Positions 62,914 to 64,000 of a stretch of DNA of 64,000 nt are shown one piece after another. Each line of letters starts with the position of its first letter. Position 1 is the first letter of the stretch. Under the pieces are notes generated by a model that was given only the letters and a program-made list of their open reading frames with translations, did not search any database and had not been told where the DNA came from. The translations under genes were made by a program, and so were the position numbers. The stretch is from assembly GCA_030374805.1 (NCBI GenBank), contig JARGSG010000184.1, positions 671,001 through 735,000 on the forward strand, in the 5' to 3' direction. This stretch comes from Gracilaria gracilis (taxonomy: Eukaryota > Rhodophyta > Florideophyceae > Gracilariales > Gracilariaceae).

Positions 62914-63917
62914 ATGACTCGCTATGCCGTTGCGGACGCGCTGGTAAGATCGTCGCAATCTTTATCAGAGGCCATCTCGTGCTTGTGGGAACTTGACACC
63001 AATAGGTTGGTTCCCGGCAAACATTATACCATCTGCTTGCAGGGCGAAACCGAGCACCGTTCTGAGGATGCTGCGCGTTGTCCCGCTATTCGAATACTTC
63101 TCGGACGATGTCTGGCAAATAGAGTCTTACAGGCCTCTTCAAGCGATTGCTAGATAACTACACAGTGAATCAGGGTGTCCCGGAACGTGTTTCAGAGGAG
63201 GAGAAGGAGGAAGAGGAGCGATTCTTGGAATGCATCTGTGACACTGATTGCATTACGTTTGTATATGAGTGGCTACGAGAGAACGGATACAAAGCCGCCT
63301 CCTCTATGGACGAGTTCAAACAAGTTCTAAGTGATTTGTGGTTTGGCATGTATGGTAGGGGCCGCTACAGGGATTCTTCCGCGTTTGAGCACGTGTTCTG
63401 TGGTGAGATCAGTGGCGATGATGTCAAAGGTCTCCACAACTACATTCAAGTGTACATTGAAGAGCAACGTGGAAACTTCGATTACATGGGATATGTCGAC
63501 TTCGAGGGAGATCTTTGTGGCGCACCGTTGTCGAATCAGCAGGCTTTGATGATTCGCTTCAAGTGGTTTGGTTGTCTCAAGAGTACTTCTTCTGTGTTTG
63601 TTGGCACTTCTCCGGAATTTGAGATTGCCTTGTTTTCTTTGCTTTGGTTCACTCTGGGAGTCACCGAGGATGTTGAACAAGAATTTCAGCCTGGGCCTTA
63701 CTTTGTTGAATTAAGGCTCTATTCTCATCGCTCTAACATGTGCACTGCATTTCCCTGCTTGAAAGGGGTCGATACAGAGACCTTAGAGGATAGTCAAAAT
63801 GAAATAAAGAGAAGAAATGAGGAGCAATATGCGGAGCACCAAAAGGAGGGCGATCAGCTTGAGCAGATTGACGCCGCTGTTCTGCAGGATTCAGAAAAGT
63901 TCCCACCATTGGGATAG
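62914..63917 (+). pseudogene. EndoU (XendoU) endoribonuclease with two frameshifts
   Basis: From the ATG at 62914 (MTRYAVADALVRSSQSLSEA) the sequence follows the XendoU family end to end: CLWELDTNRLVPGKHYTICL; then, in the next frame, PLFEYFSDDVW...YRPLQ; then, in a third frame from 63147, LDNYTVNQGVPERVSEEEKE. The catalytic core is FEHVFCGE (first His), GLHNYIQVYIEEQRGNFDYM (second His) and KWFGCLKSTSSVFVGTSPEF (Lys, then the family's GTSPEFE block). All three catalytic residues are present. Frame changes fall near 63095 and 63146. They could be indels, or errors in the sequence. Family members cut RNA at uridines with Mn2+. A Glu/Gln-rich tail of about 40 residues follows the domain. No signal peptide is visible, so it would act inside the cell. 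If the two indels are real the gene is dead. Confidence 0.8.
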
Positions 63918-64000
63918 AGTTGATAGTGTAGTTGCTGAAATAGCTCTGAGATAAAAGTTTCTTGCGATATACGAAGCTCTTTAGTATCGGTGCCCTTTGT
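63918..64000. other. Window end
   Basis: 83 bp after the EndoU stop. Nothing seen. Confidence 0.4.

Overview
The window looks like a nuclear scaffold from a eukaryote with few introns, a balanced base composition and many transposable elements. Ty3/gypsy elements with chromodomains, a Crypton-type tyrosine recombinase, an EndoU gene, a STAND (NB-ARC/WD40) relic and mostly intronless long frames would fit a red alga of the florideophyte type (Chondrus-like). That placement is an inference and no marker gene proves it.

The main result is a set of nested insertions whose borders can be read to the base. (1) A Crypton-like tyrosine recombinase gene (minus strand) is split into 37118-38028 and 3565-4673. 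(2) The splitting element is LTR retrotransposon A (minus strand, 4679-37112), with 799/800-bp nearly identical LTRs and a CATAG target duplication on both sides. Between its chromodomain and 3' LTR, A carries a long intact antisense ORF (5714-7543). (3) A is itself split inside the chromodomain codons by a 20,163-bp DNA transposon (8247-28409). This has 17-bp terminal inverted repeats starting CGTCTGTGTTC, a GT duplication, and clustered subterminal CTAGTT/CTGTTCC motifs. The chromodomain frame resumes across the gap when one GT copy is removed.

The DNA transposon is the best candidate for an undescribed system. Besides a zinc-finger Plavaka/KDZ-like transposase (22878-26081, minus) it carries: a beta-class DNA methyltransferase fused to a SET domain (17200-20238, plus); a divergently oriented ParB-fold protein (14483-16384, minus) followed in the same frame by a broken 2-oxoglutarate/Fe(II) dioxygenase-like gene (12803-14455); a ketopantoate-reductase-like protein; a multi-span membrane protein; and two coiled-coil proteins. 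Twin 60-110-bp-arm palindromes sit in the divergent promoter between the ParB and methyltransferase-SET genes. A repeat field with splice-like signals (26640-27665) lies between the transposase and the right end. I infer a mobile element that carries DNA- and histone-modifying enzymes, perhaps to control its own chromatin state.

To the right, 38029-48470 holds a two-ORF secreted-protein locus (39232-41037), a degraded STAND ATPase/WD40 gene (41864-44811) and a coiled-coil gene (47159-47986). A second Ty3/gypsy element, B (plus, 49237-60061, target duplication CAAAT), is inserted in a DDE_Tnp_4/ISL2EU-Harbinger-like transposase pseudogene (48471-49231 plus 60067-60558, minus). The window ends with a degenerate splice-signal repeat array (61380-61960) upstream of an EndoU endoribonuclease gene carrying two frameshifts (62914-63917). 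The far left holds one 712-residue orphan membrane protein (926-3061). No tRNA, rRNA or CRISPR array was seen.
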